From NCBI GenBank assembly GCA_900155495.1, contig FTLJ01000475.1, positions 1 through 55,118 on the forward strand: a stretch of 55,118 nucleotides of DNA. Reading direction: 5' to 3'. Of the stretch, positions 11,511-21,754 are shown in pieces; the stretch's first letter is position 1, and each line of letters begins with the position of its first letter. A model generated the notes under the pieces. It worked only from the letters and a program-made list of their open reading frames with translations. It made no database searches and was not told the DNA's origin. This DNA comes from Porogramme epimiltina. Taxonomy: Eukaryota > Basidiomycota > Agaricomycetes > Polyporales > Polyporaceae. The translations under genes were made by a program, and so were the position numbers.

Positions 11511-12113
11511 AACACGATAGATGGCTCCTTTTCACGGTATGTGTGCGAGGCGGCGTTCCCCACAGTCTCAGAGATGTCTAGATATTCTGGGTTACGTAAT
11601 GCTAAATGTTCCGATCTTCCTCATTTGAGTTGTGCCGTTCTGTGTTAATGTTAACTACGACTCCACGGTTAAGTAGTTCGCTTTTTTGAATGTTTCGGTG
11701 ATAGCACGGAACGGGAGCATTCGTCACCACTTGGGGCGATGACCCTCTCCGAGTATTATCTGTGCTGCATGTAGCAGAGGCTCTGTACCTTGAAGGTTTG
11801 CTTAGGTCGGCCTCCAAATGCGACTTTCCCGACGCGCTACTGAATTCCACTCGTCTCCGAGTCAGTTGCCACTCCCCGAGATTCACATCTCAACACTATA
11901 TATCCCATACCGTCGGCGAGAGAACGCGAGAGTCCCTATCGCACTTCATGTTGCAGAACCGGTCGCATGCGTGAGAGGTACAAGAAACTTCGTTCGATTC
12001 GTGCCAAGGTCATCCGCGCGGAAGCCTAAGAAATACAATGTAATGCGTTCACAACAATTGTCGATCCCAAAAGCTCCTTCACACTCCCCTTCCGCTCGAA
12101 TGCTAAGATTTTC
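11511..12113. other. 3' flank of sedolisin 1, no gene
   Basis: No coding signal. The part next to the sedolisin stop (about 11960-12113) is similar to the 3' flank of sedolisin 2 (44474-44680). It includes AATTGTTGTGAACGC and TTGGCACGAATCGAA (minus strand), so the duplication ran past the stop codon. Confidence 0.6.
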
Positions 12114-14123
12114 CTAGAGGCCGACGGCGGTGCGGAGTGCCGCATAGTTGGGCGTGCCGAGGCCCGTGACAGGGTCCCAACCCGCGCTCGCGGGGAATCC
12201 GTTCGTGTCGCAGCCGGGGTTGCTCCCCGTCGTGACGTCGTTGAGCGCGCTCGCGCCCGTCGAGTACAGGAACGGGTTCAGGAACCCGAGGGGGCTCTTG
12301 CCCGCCGCCGCGAGCTCGTCGTTGAGCAGCGCGATGACCGAAGCGAAGATCGGCGACGAGCACGACGTGCCCGAGACGGGCTCCGCGGAGCCGCCGACGA
12401 TGATCTCGACGTTCACGCCCTGCGCGGAGACATCGGGGAACGCGCGCCCGCTCGTGTTGAACTTGCCCGAGTTGGTCGTGCCGAGCGCAGTGAGGTACGT
12501 GGAGACTACGGACGACTGGTAGGAGGGACGCGGGAAAATGTTGGAGAAGCCGCCCGAGGAGAAGGACGCTGCGGTCTCGGTGATGCCGGTGGTCGCGCCG
12601 ACGGAGGTGAGGAAGGGGCAGCCGGAGGGGAAGGTCGGGATGAAGGTGCTGCAGCGCTGGCTCTGGGAGCCGGAGACGCCGCCGTCGCCAGAGGCGAAGA
12701 GGATGGAAGTGCCGAGGGCGCCGAGCTGCATGTAAGCATTGCAGAGCGAGCTGTGGCGGAGCGTTTGTCAAATTCAGACTAGAGGGGGAGAGAGAGCATC
12801 CGGTGGCTTACTTGGCGAGGCTAGTGGGGAGTTCGGGCTCGTTAAAGCCGTAGCTGGTGGTGAGGACCTTGGGGCGTGTTGCGCTCGACTCGGCGATGAG
12901 GAAGTTGATGATGTCGAGGAACCCATCTATGCCGTCCGAGTTGTCCCCGCCGACGGAGATGAACGTCGTAGGAACCTTAGAGGCGACGCCGACAGTGTAC
13001 TGAATGTCGAGATTCTGCGCACATATAGTCAGCCTGTGTAGACAGTGCGGCCACGAAACTTACGGCCTCGAGACCGGCGTCGCCGGGGCTCTGGGAGTTG
13101 GAGCCACCATCGAGGGTTTGAAGGGTGAAGGTCGTGTCGGAGGACAGGTCCTGGCGGAAGCGGGTGAGGAAGGTCTAGATGCGAAGCGCGCGTGAGCCCC
13201 AAAACGCATTAGCCAAAAATAGACGCGGGTGCACCTGGAGGTCAGCCAAGTTAGCGAACTGTTCGGAGAAGCCGCTGACACCGAGGATGTTGGTCGAGAT
13301 GGCGTTGCTGGTGGTGGGGATACCGTAGAGGGCCTGGAGGCAGGCGGGCGTGATCGTGGACGCGCACGAGGACGGGACGGCGTCCGACGTCAGGTTCGCC
13401 AAGATCTTCGGCGGCGTCGTGAACGATGGCGGGGCGGAAACAATCGCGAACCTGAAAATGGGCAAAAGCACCGTCGACGTCAGTATCTGCACCCGGCCTC
13501 TAAACAGACGGGGAGCTAAAGGAGAGAGACGTACGAAGTGGTGGGGTGGACGAGGTCGATGTGGCCCTGGAGGTCGGTCGGGATCGAGTACGAGAGCGTG
13601 CGGATGACTTCCTTGCCCGTGTTCGCGTATGAGAAGACGGTGAAATCCGCGTCGAGCAGCTCGTTCGCTTTGCTGACCGGGATCGAGAAGCTTAGCCAGT
13701 CGCCCGCGGGCGATGCCTGAGCCGCCTCGATGTCGTTCTCCTTCAGCCACGCGTTCACGACGTCGACCGTCTCCAGCTTAGGCGAGGCAAACACGGCGAC
13801 CTACAGATCCGAGGCTATCAGTGCACTGCGCCCGGTCGCGACGCCCCCCAGGAAGCACGCACCTCCTCCGCGGTCAGGTGTTGGCCGTACAGCGAGTTAC
13901 CGGGCGTGCTGACCGCCATCAGCGCGTCCTCGAGCCCCGCGATATCGCTTTGCGCGAGCTGGATCCGCAGCTTGAGCATGGTCTCCGGCGCGGCGGCGCC
14001 GACGGGTGTGAACGACGCGGGCACGTCCGCACGCCGTTCGTGCACGCGCATGTTGCGGGTGACCGGCTTCGCGTACGCCACGGCGAGCAAACAGATTGCG
14101 GCGAGGGCGCGGGAGAACATCAT
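12114..14123 (-). CDS. Sedolisin (S53) secreted acid protease 1
   Basis: Serine-carboxyl peptidase of the S53 family (tripeptidyl-peptidase/grifolisin type), secreted and acting at acid pH. Six exons: 14123-13863, 13800-13535, 13451-13235, 13174-13064, 13014-12812, 12750-12114; 564 residues, intact. A signal peptide (MMFSRALAAICLLAVAYA) is followed by the pro-domain, then the mature enzyme. The catalytic Glu and Asp lie in LEANLDIQY, split by an intron between A and N. The oxyanion Asp is in SGDGGV and the nucleophile in SGTSCSSP. The calcium-site region is at the C-terminus (DVTTGSNPGC, GWDPVTGLG). The start may be either Met of the leading MM pair. It is a close paralogue of sedolisin 2, which has the same CDS length. 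The reverse-oriented promoter abuts a CNNM gene fragment. Confidence 0.95.
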
Positions 14124-14231
14124 GGTGTCGGCGGCGGCGGTGAGTCGGGAAAGCCGAGTGTACGAGTGTCCGGGGCGACTGAGGGCGAGCTCGTCGGTGG
14201 AGACTTCTTCCTGAGGGGCGCACGCTGCACG

Positions 14232-14238
14232 CTTTATA
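14232..14238 (-). promoter_or_regulatory. TATA box of sedolisin 1
   Basis: TATAAAG on the minus strand about 110 nt upstream of the start, in a GAACGCTATAAAGCGTGCAG context that is also present upstream of sedolisin 2. Conservation in both paralogues supports it. Confidence 0.65.
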
Positions 14239-14375
14239 GCGTTCGCCCGGGCGGCGGCGCGCGAGGCGGTGGTCTGGCAATGTGACTGAGGAGAATCCAG
14301 GTGATAATGCGAGTAGAAGTCGAACACGCGGAAGTCCCTTGGCCGAGGAGGGCAGGATGACCGCAGAGTACGCGG

Positions 14376-14995
14376 CCACCACCAACAGAGAACATCATCA
14401 CTCTTCCGTCGCACCTGAGCCCTTGTTTGATTTGCTTTCCTCGTCAGGTCGCGGCTCCTGCCCCTCCTCGTCCTCCTTCAGCGGCCCCGCGGGGAATGCG
14501 GGCGTCGTCTGCTGCCCGCGCGGGACAAAGGGAGGAGCGAGTCGTCCGTGGGCTTGTCGGGCGTTGACGACCCACTGGGCGACAGGGAAGCACCCTTAAG
14601 CCGAAGAGCCTTTGCCACCACCGGGTCCTCGACTTCGTATACGGGAGCATGGGAGTGGCAGGTCTCGCTCTATCAGTTCGATGGTGTCAATGTCGGGCTT
14701 GGCATCGATGTTGAGCATGGAAGTCTTGGTCACGGCCTGACGAACGGCCTTCTCGAGATACAATGTGGCACCGATGATAGTGACGGTGTCCGACTGGAGG
14801 TCGCCGCCCATCTCGCCGGTGGTGAAGTGGAGAGCGATGAGCTCCTCGAGCTCGGCGCGCCGGTACATGATACCGTTGTGGGGCCTCAGTACGAGTGCCA
14901 TGAACTACGCGACCGGTCATGACACGATACCCTAGACCGACTCTTGAGAATGGGGAGTTTGAAAGAACTTGTGGGGTACTTACGATCCAGGTTTA
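14376..14995 (-). pseudogene. Truncated CNNM/Mam3 gene fragment
   Basis: A genomic, not processed, partial copy of the gene at 49235-51978. Read on the minus strand it starts at the last bases of exon 3 and keeps intron 3, donor GTAAGT included. It then encodes the start of exon 4 (HNGIMYRRAEL, DLQSDTVTIIGATL, FHAQ-like frame-shifted CBS start) as far as DDSLLP. It then jumps about 900 nt to the FVPRG...QTTPA region, jumps again to PLKEDEEGQEP, and ends with the stop and about 20 nt of 3' flank. The frame is broken within the first CBS part. Everything coding for the transmembrane part and most of the CBS pair is absent, so no functional product is expected. Confidence 0.85.
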
Positions 14996-15006
14996 TGCAG
15001 TAACGA

Positions 15007-15519
15007 CGCCGGGATCCTTTGGGCCCGCCGCAGGGCGACCTGGAAGACGTCCGTCAGACGTACACCGACGTGCTAAGCGTGAACCTCACCCTCGTCGCGG
15101 TTGTTACACACGCTTTCCTCCCACTCCTGTACAAGTCCGCGGACCCGAAGGTCATATATGTGACGTCCGGGCTAGAGAGCATGCACAACGCCCTGACGAA
15201 GAAGATGGAGCGTTCCCCGCCCTACGGAGCAAGCAAGATCATAATCATGAACAGGTTCACCGTCACGGTGCACATGCAAGTGGCGGAGAACGATCAGGTC
15301 GCTGCAGGGGTTGACCCGTCTGGGAAGCCGCGCATCCGGTACTACGTATACCAGCCCGGCGTGCTCTAGATGGCCCTCTCCGGATTTTGTGAGATGGGAA
15401 AGTCGCTGGAGGAGGGAGCAGAGGCGGCGGTGAGGTTGATGTTGGATCACAAACACACGCATGAGGGAAGCACATACTGGAGGTTTGTTTAGGGTGAGAT
15501 GAAGCAAGTACCCTGGTGA
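15007..15519 (+). pseudogene. Broken SDR copy (exon 2 only)
   Basis: Matches exon 2 of the SDR at 5218-4701, in opposite orientation. It begins near the NNAG codons and lacks the Rossmann exon. Damage includes a frameshift near the NAGIL codons (about 15015-15025), an in-frame TAG after QPGVL (about 15367) and another TAG in YWRFV (about 15490), plus small in-frame insertions. The YGASK motif is still readable. The similarity continues past the old stop into the 3' flank as far as about 15715. Confidence 0.9.
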
Positions 15520-15639
15520 AGCCAACGGGGCATTGGAGCATGTATAAGTTGTCCATGAACGTTGCACATTTCATAGGTAGGATAACAAGCTGTGGTGTCG
15601 TAAGCGGACTCAAAGAAAGCCGTCGTGGTCGGCGCTAAA

Positions 15640-15816
15640 CGTCATGAAATAAGCTCACAAGAGAGAACCGGCATCTCCCGGGGACCGGCAAGCGTGGCTC
15701 TGGGCTGATCTTGAAAAGGTCATAGGTGTGTATGCACCCTCTAATGAACGTGGGTCTAGGTTCCCGGACTTCGGTGACGGGGAGTGGCTTCCTGGAGGTT
15801 TGTGCTTCAATGACGT
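15640..15816. pseudogene. Two facing relics of the HMG-gene tail
   Basis: At about 15740-15816 on the plus strand, codons SRFPDFGDGEWLPGGLCFNDV and TAG match the last codons of the HMG gene. At about 15705-15640 on the minus strand lies the inverted SDR flank with a weaker tail-like piece (PEPRLPVPG...FHDV, stop). Both end in GACGTTTAGCG, so they face each other like an inverted repeat. The plus-strand piece is a firm match; the minus-strand piece is tentative. Confidence 0.5.
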
Positions 15817-16348
15817 TTAGCGTCAAGCTCGAGCTTGAGAGGTCGGAGATGCATTAATATAGGCAGTTAACCTTATGTCAGTGCTCTTGCCCATTTCGTT
15901 TCGTCCCAACTTTTGGGCGATGCAACGAGATAGTGTCCAGAGCAAATAATACATTGAATTGAGCCAGTACGGCGACTTCTACAGATCACCTCCATTCTAA
16001 TACTCTCGTACATTGTCTAAGTACGCGCTACTGAAGAAAGCGAGAACGGGAATAACTTGTGGGCATAGAGGCATAGAGGCATATGTGAACATATAGGCAT
16101 AATTTGTAGCGCGGGCGAGGGAGTTGTAGTACAGGGGGTAGGTTATAAGGGGATATAGATAACTGTGGTATAAAGAAATTGACTGTTGCTACAGATGGTG
16201 TGACCGTCCAACGTCTCAATGGTGTACAATCGAGAAGGGTGATAATGATAACGCTGTGGGGTGTGAACCGTGTTGGACAAGTGTGACAAAAGCGAGAATA
16301 GAACGGGGAGGCAATGTATGCGGCGTTGATCAGGGGACCGTCTCAAGG

Positions 16349-19300
16349 TCACGGCTGACGACCGAGGGCCGGTGGAGTGCTCTGAGAGACAGACATGGCG
16401 CGCTTGCGCGCCATAGCCTCCCTGTCCCGCCTGATCTTCTCCATGGTCCGCTTGATCGCCAGCCGCCCCTCGTCGAGAGGCGTCGGGCGAAGCAGCGATG
16501 TCGGCAAAGGGCCATCGAAGAACACTGGTGTCTTCTCATCCAGATCCTTCGGCGGGACGATACGCCCCGCGAAGTACTGTGGACCCAGGGGACGGTTCAA
16601 GAACGCAGTGCCCTTCGGGAACGGGCGCCTCACGTCGCCCCGGTCATGTCCCGCCGATGGACCGGCCGCAGAGTTACGGTCGTACGGTGGGGGCGAGTCG
16701 AGCGGAACTTCGACACCACGTGATATGCGCATCTCCGAGCGGATCCGAGCCAGCTGTGGAAGTTCAGGGTGCGACGTCGAGCGACCCTGTGGACCGGATG
16801 GAGCCATTCGGAGCGTGGAGACGGAGGACTCGGACATGTTCGCGAACTTGGTGAAGTGTACTGAGCGCGGTACTTTGTCGTCACGGCTCTTCTCCTCCGC
16901 TTTGGTCGTGGCTGCAGTGATGTGCCCCTTGGCCGCGGCTGCGGCATAGCGCGACGGAATCGGGATGGAGTGATCGTCTAGGCCTGGCACAAAGCTGGCT
17001 TCAGAATCGCGCATGTATCCGTAGTCACTTTCGGAGTCCAGATCGCAAGGTTCGTTGTTCTGCTTCCACCTAATGGTTGGTCGTGCGAAGTGGTTGCGGG
17101 AACTAGCGAAGTCGAATCTCTTAGTGTCTGGGGGTGCGACCTTCTTGTCATCTGACGGTATTCCGACAACGGTCGAAGTACGGGACGGGATAGATGGAAG
17201 GGGCTTCTCCGGCGGGAACGACAAAGAATCGAATATGAGGGGGCTGTCGTGTTTACTCATGTCTCCATCTGAGCTCTCCGTGCTCGAATCTTCGAAAGAG
17301 GAGGCTACCGGCTTCTCCTTGACTGTCCCCCGAGTGGGGAAAGTGATCGCGATAGGGGTCGCCAGGTCTTCAACGTCCAGGTAGGTCACGACGGAATCCC
17401 GGTCGGAGGGCTGGTACAAGGATTCCACCGGTCTGCCGAAGCTCTTCTCTGGGAAAAACTTGGGCGAGCCTGCGACACGCGTGTCTTGAGAGTAGAAGCT
17501 CGCAGAGGAAGCTCGAGAGCGGGTTCCACTCCCCGGCCGCCTCGATCGCGCGATTGAGCCGGCGGACAATAGGTCCGTGAGCTCTTCGGAACTGGGCGCA
17601 CGCGCGTGGGACGTCACGAAGGTCTCTAGCGACTTCTTCCTCTCCGCGGCCCTTTGGTACAAGCTCGACGTGATAGACAGTGCTGGACTAGACGGTGCGT
17701 ATGGCGATGGGGAAGGCGGGACGGCATTAGGCGTCGGCTGCACGAATGACGCCACAGAGTAGGTGGAGCTAGATGAGGTCGTGGACGTCATCGATGTCCT
17801 GTATGACTTCGCGAGCTGCGCGGACACGCCCGACGGCGCAGCAGGGGACCTAGGCGTCGCAGGCCGAGTTACGTCCGTGACAGTAGTGTTCGACACGTGG
17901 AACCCTGGGACGGAGGTGACGGGCTTCGGCCGCTTCTCTGTCGAGCTGGATGCTGCGGCACGGGGGGCCTCGACTGGGCGGGAAGGAGGGCAGGTGCGGC
18001 TGGCGGTCGGTGTGCTGGAGGGTGCTGGCGCTTCCACACGCGAAGGCGTTTTGGGGACCGTCGGAGAACGAGGAACTCTTCCCTTAGAGTCTAGGCCAGG
18101 AGAAGGCACACTGGTGTCTGGATGACGAGGCGGGTCCCTACGCGCAGTATCCGGAGAGAGGCCACGCTTGGTCTTCTCGAGATCGAGGGGGGCCGGCCGG
18201 TGCTCGCGATCAGGTGTGCTGGTGGCCACGGCGCGGCTGGGCCTAATAGTCTTCTGCACGAAAGCCTCGTAAGGTGCGTCTCCTTTGGATGTTTCGACCG
18301 AGCGGGCGAGAGGCGGCGGCGCAGCGCTGCGGACGGGGCCAACTGAGCCGCCAGAGGATGGCGCGGGTCGGACGGTCGCTCCGTCTCCACCGGGCTGTTT
18401 CCGGAATGTCGGAGCCGCCCTCGACGTCGAGGTGTTGACTTCGGAGTTGACTACACTTGCGGCGACGGTGCTACTAGAGCGCATTCGAGTAGATGGGGTT
18501 ATTGTCTTGGAGGATCCCCCAGAGTTCGTGCGCTCGAGTGACGTCGAGCTCACAGTAGAGCGCCGCGGCTTCGGCTCCCGAGGCTGTTCTCCACGAGGCG
18601 GTGGAGTCGACAACCCAGAAGACGCTGACTGCCTATTTTCCGGACGGACCTGTGGACGAGCGAGTTTGGCTTAGAAAATAGACGCCAAAGAGAGTGGATT
18701 CACTCACTGTAGAGGTAACATCTGAAGCCTTTCGTTCACGAGCCCCCGAAGCTGCTTCTGTAGCCTTATGAATCGTGGCAGCTCTCCGCAAGTCGGACAC
18801 AGGTCGATCACGCGAACTCGAAGTGGAACTCAACGACGCGGAACGAGAACCCCGGCTTCTTAGAGTTCGGGGTGCTTCCTTGGGGCTCGCCGTCAATTGA
18901 GGGACACCAGTGGCGGGCGCCGGTGCGCGTGGCTTGGATTTGGAGTCCGTTGCTATAGTGCAGGAATCATTAGCACCTCCTACAGTAGTGTAGATATGTC
19001 AGCGAGGGAATTTTGGAAAAGAGATTAATGTACCTCGCGAGATATCCACGGTCGTTGAGGGACTGGTAGGCTTCCAGTGCGGAGCTGTCGACAGGGAGGT
19101 TTGGTCAAGTCTCCGAGAAGACTTCTGCCGGTCATCGTTGAAGTCAGCAATGGATGGTAGACGCAGCAGCTTCTGACGGTCGCGGGTCTCGTCTCTGCTC
19201 TTCGACGATTCTATGGTCGAAGGTCGCGGGTCTGCCTTCCCGTAGTTCGCAAGGTACTGAGTGGTCAAGGGCATGAGCATGCGTCAACGGAGAAGAACAT

Positions 19301-20362
19301 GCGGTAGCTCACCTGTGCATACCTCTCCTGCATGGTGCCGTCCTTTTCGTAGTTGCGGCTTCTGGCTTTGTCTCCCATGTCGCGCAACTTCACAGTCAGC
19401 TGAGCGAAGCGCTCCGCTTCGTCTAAGTTACGCGCGATCGCGTTACGAGTGCCCGTATGAGAACCCATGGTAGTGGTCAAGAGCGCTGCTCCCGTACCAG
19501 TGTCTGCGCTGGTTGCCGCGTCCGCCATGTGCTTCAAGGCGTCCGGAGAGAAGGGCGAGCCCCAGCCGCATGGTGTGGTCGTGCACTTGACGGCGGCGTC
19601 GACGCGCTTGGCGCGAGGGGTCTGGGTGGTCGCACGGGGTGGTCGGCTCCCAGACGGCTCACTGTGGCCGGCGCGATGTGCGCCGCCACTGCTGCTGCTT
19701 GGGGTGCTCTTGCTGATGTCGGCGGTGTCCGTATTGTCGGCGGCATCGGCGGCGGGCGGAGACTTCTTGACCGCGTCGGCCCGGGCGAGGACCTTTGGAA
19801 GCGTGTTGTCCCTCATGTGCTGCTTCGCCTGGTTTCGGCGCGTTCGTTCTTCTTGCGCAGTGCCAGGTTGCAGCGAGGGCAGCCGATTCAGGGCATCTGG
19901 GTCGAGCCCTACGCCCTTGTGCGCAGGACTCGGTGCCAGGTGGTGGGGAGTTTCGTGCATGCTCTGAGGGCGGGTTGGCGCACCTATAGGTAGCAAACGA
20001 CGACGGTTCAGCGCTGGGGGAATGGAAGGTGGGTGGAATAGTGATGGGGCGATAGAGATGGAGGTTTGAGGAGAAGGAAAGATGCTCGAGCGCGAGTGAC
20101 TGAGCCGGGACGCGGGTGTATATGATGAGAGAAGTGTGGTCGCGGTTGTGGCTGAAGCCAAAGGGTCGTGCATGGACAGCTCCGCCAAATAAGCGCCTGG
20201 ACCACCATACACCGCGTACGCTTTGGTCCCCAGGGGGCATTCTAGCCCACCACGTGTGGCCTCCGGATACGCATTCATGGCGGTAGTCTCCGGCCTAGAT
20301 ATCCTGGAATCCGTGACGGGGAAGTTCCACGGAAGATGCATCGACGTAGATGGTAGAGACAT
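16349..20362 (-). CDS. P-B, large Ser/Thr/Pro-rich protein, unknown function
   Basis: Not recognised. Exons 20362-19313, 19256-19034, 18952-18708 and 18649-16349 join in frame to 1272 residues, every intron with GT and AG ends. The sequence is mostly low complexity and basic, with no membrane span or signal peptide. A Tyr-rich DSESDYGYM segment, the SEASFVPGLDDHSIPIPS stretch and the C-terminal RKRAMSVSQSTPP are conserved with P-A, and a Lys/Arg-rich helical stretch (ERFAQLTVKLRDMGDKARSRNYEK) ends exon 1. Compared with P-A it has a longer N-terminus, an extra exon (18952-18708) and a longer last exon. The start is uncertain: ATG at 20362 is first in the exon, but the frame is open further up and could join an upstream exon ending at 20687 (donor GTGAGT, also kept in copy A). 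Confidence 0.65.
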
Positions 20363-20747
20363 CCTGCATGGTTGTCGCGGGACTAGACAGCGTGTCGTGC
20401 GATCACAGCTGCATGGTTGCTCGCGCTACGGCACGCTGAAGGGCAGAGAAGGGGTGGAAGGGAAGGGGTCGCCACGATGGGGGATACCCGGCATTATGAA
20501 GGGGCATGAGGCGACCGATAGTCGTCATATGAAGACCGCTCAGACTGCGACACGCAGCCACATCGGGACGCGCTGACAGGGTTTGTGTGTGAACCCACGG
20601 TCGGGAGCAGCAATCAAATCGACCGGGACCGGTTGGAGCGAAACGGACTGACGTGGGCGGATATATGATGGTACTGGGACACTCACGCTCGTTCATGGCT
20701 GCTGTCAGCCGCGCCACTGGGATCTCCTCGGCGGTCTTGATGATACA

Positions 20748-21303
20748 TTACACCCGCCCCAAGAGGAACACAGTGAGGTTTATGTGCACGGGCGAGGATG
20801 GCTTGCCGGTGGCGTGGGCGTCCAAAGGCCACTGGCACTTGAATGCGCCGTGGTCGCACACCGGCGCCGCACAAAGGGCCCTGAGACGGCCAAAGGCGAT
20901 GCGGTGCGGCATTGGCAACTTGCCCAAACCTGGGTTTGTCGTCAACCTCGTATGATGTCTCTCGTTGCCATTCGCGAATACACACAAATGCGTAACATAC
21001 CATTCCATGGACAATCCTGCTGAAATCGTTCGACTCAGATATGCACGAAAAGAGCCCAACTGCCTCAGAGCAATCTGGTCGCCACTATGAGTTGAGCCGC
21101 CAATAGACAAGAGACTTGCAAGGTGCCGCGATTGAGGTGTCAAAGGACTGCTGACGATCTCTGCAGGGCGTTCGAACGTGATAGGTGTGAGAGGTCGCAG
21201 CCGATGGGGGACATCGCGGGGCGCCTCATGGTGGATGGAGGGAAAGACGGCGTGTCGCCCCTGGGAATGCGGTGCACAGCAGATGCGAGCGGTGTCCCCG
21301 CTA
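20748..21303 (-). CDS. Q-B, putative exons of an unknown gene
   Basis: Not recognised; the exon structure is only partly seen. One frame runs from about 21303 to a GTATGT donor at 21007 (segments QGRHAVFPSI, LTPITFERPAEI, TPQSRHLASL, GSTHSGDQIALRQL). After an intron with an uncertain acceptor, a final exon encodes FKCQWPLDAHATG, VHINLTVFLLGRV and TAA at 20748-20750. Differences from copy A within these segments largely spare the frame (a 3-nt and a 6-nt gap), which is why I call it coding. No start codon was fixed. It may be a separate gene ending about 400 nt before the P-B start. Confidence 0.35.
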
Positions 21304-21754
21304 GACGTTTGCTACACCTCCCCGTCACTCACGGCACCACCTTTCTCATCGGGTATACGCTGGTCAGGGCGACGTGTATGCGTTCGTGGGCTCGGTTTCA
21401 TGATCAGTGAGAAGACCGGCGCAGCGACGTCAGGCTTATGTGTTCTAATCCTGTGCGATCCGCTTGGCGCAACTTCCAGCTTCCAATGATCTTCACCTGA
21501 AAAGCTACTCTGGGGCTACCACGACCGTACATCGAGCGCAAGACATTCTATGCATATCAAATCTATAGGAACATGTGCTGAAGACGACATACTGCCTCCC
21601 TTCCCCTACGACAAAACTGTCAAAACAGCTTCATCGCGAGCCGCCCAGTATAATTGAGGACATTGATGCAATCTGAGAACGTTAAGTTGGCATCTCTTTT
21701 CCATTCATAAGAATCTCTTCCCGCACCAGCCAATGATAGTTTGGTGCATGTTCA
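21304..21754. other. Edge of duplicated block and F-box 3' flank
   Basis: Similarity to copy A fades out by about 21480. The rest shows no gene, repeat or RNA feature I can support. Confidence 0.45.

Larger units (their letters stand above)
7085..11520. repeat. Duplicated block, copy A (P-A/Q-A part)
   Basis: From the tail of the HMG gene through P-A and the Q-A exons, this stretch is repeated in the same orientation at about 15735-21480. Shared segments include the P 3' flank (for example TCGTCCCAACTTTTGGG in both), all P exons, and the upstream conserved exons. Copy A is about 1.3 kb shorter. Limits are approximate, set by eye. Confidence 0.85.
15735..21480. repeat. Duplicated block, copy B (P-B/Q-B part)
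   Basis: Direct-orientation copy of about 7085-11520. It is preceded by the inverted SDR fragment instead of an intact HMG gene, so the HMG gene was lost or never included here. The non-coding 3' flank (15830-16348) is shared with 7164-7665. Limits were set by eye. Confidence 0.85.

Noticed and set aside
11970..12030. Possible tRNA (GTTCGATTC-like B box)
   Set aside because: No matching A box or cloverleaf could be drawn. The motif is part of the 3' flank shared by both sedolisins.
15019..15369. 116-codon open frame as a working SDR
   Set aside because: It lacks the Rossmann exon, has a premature stop and a frameshift upstream; called a pseudogene.
20653..20955. 100-codon plus-strand frame over the Q-B/P-B interval
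   Set aside because: Copy A does not keep this frame, while the minus-strand frame is preserved.
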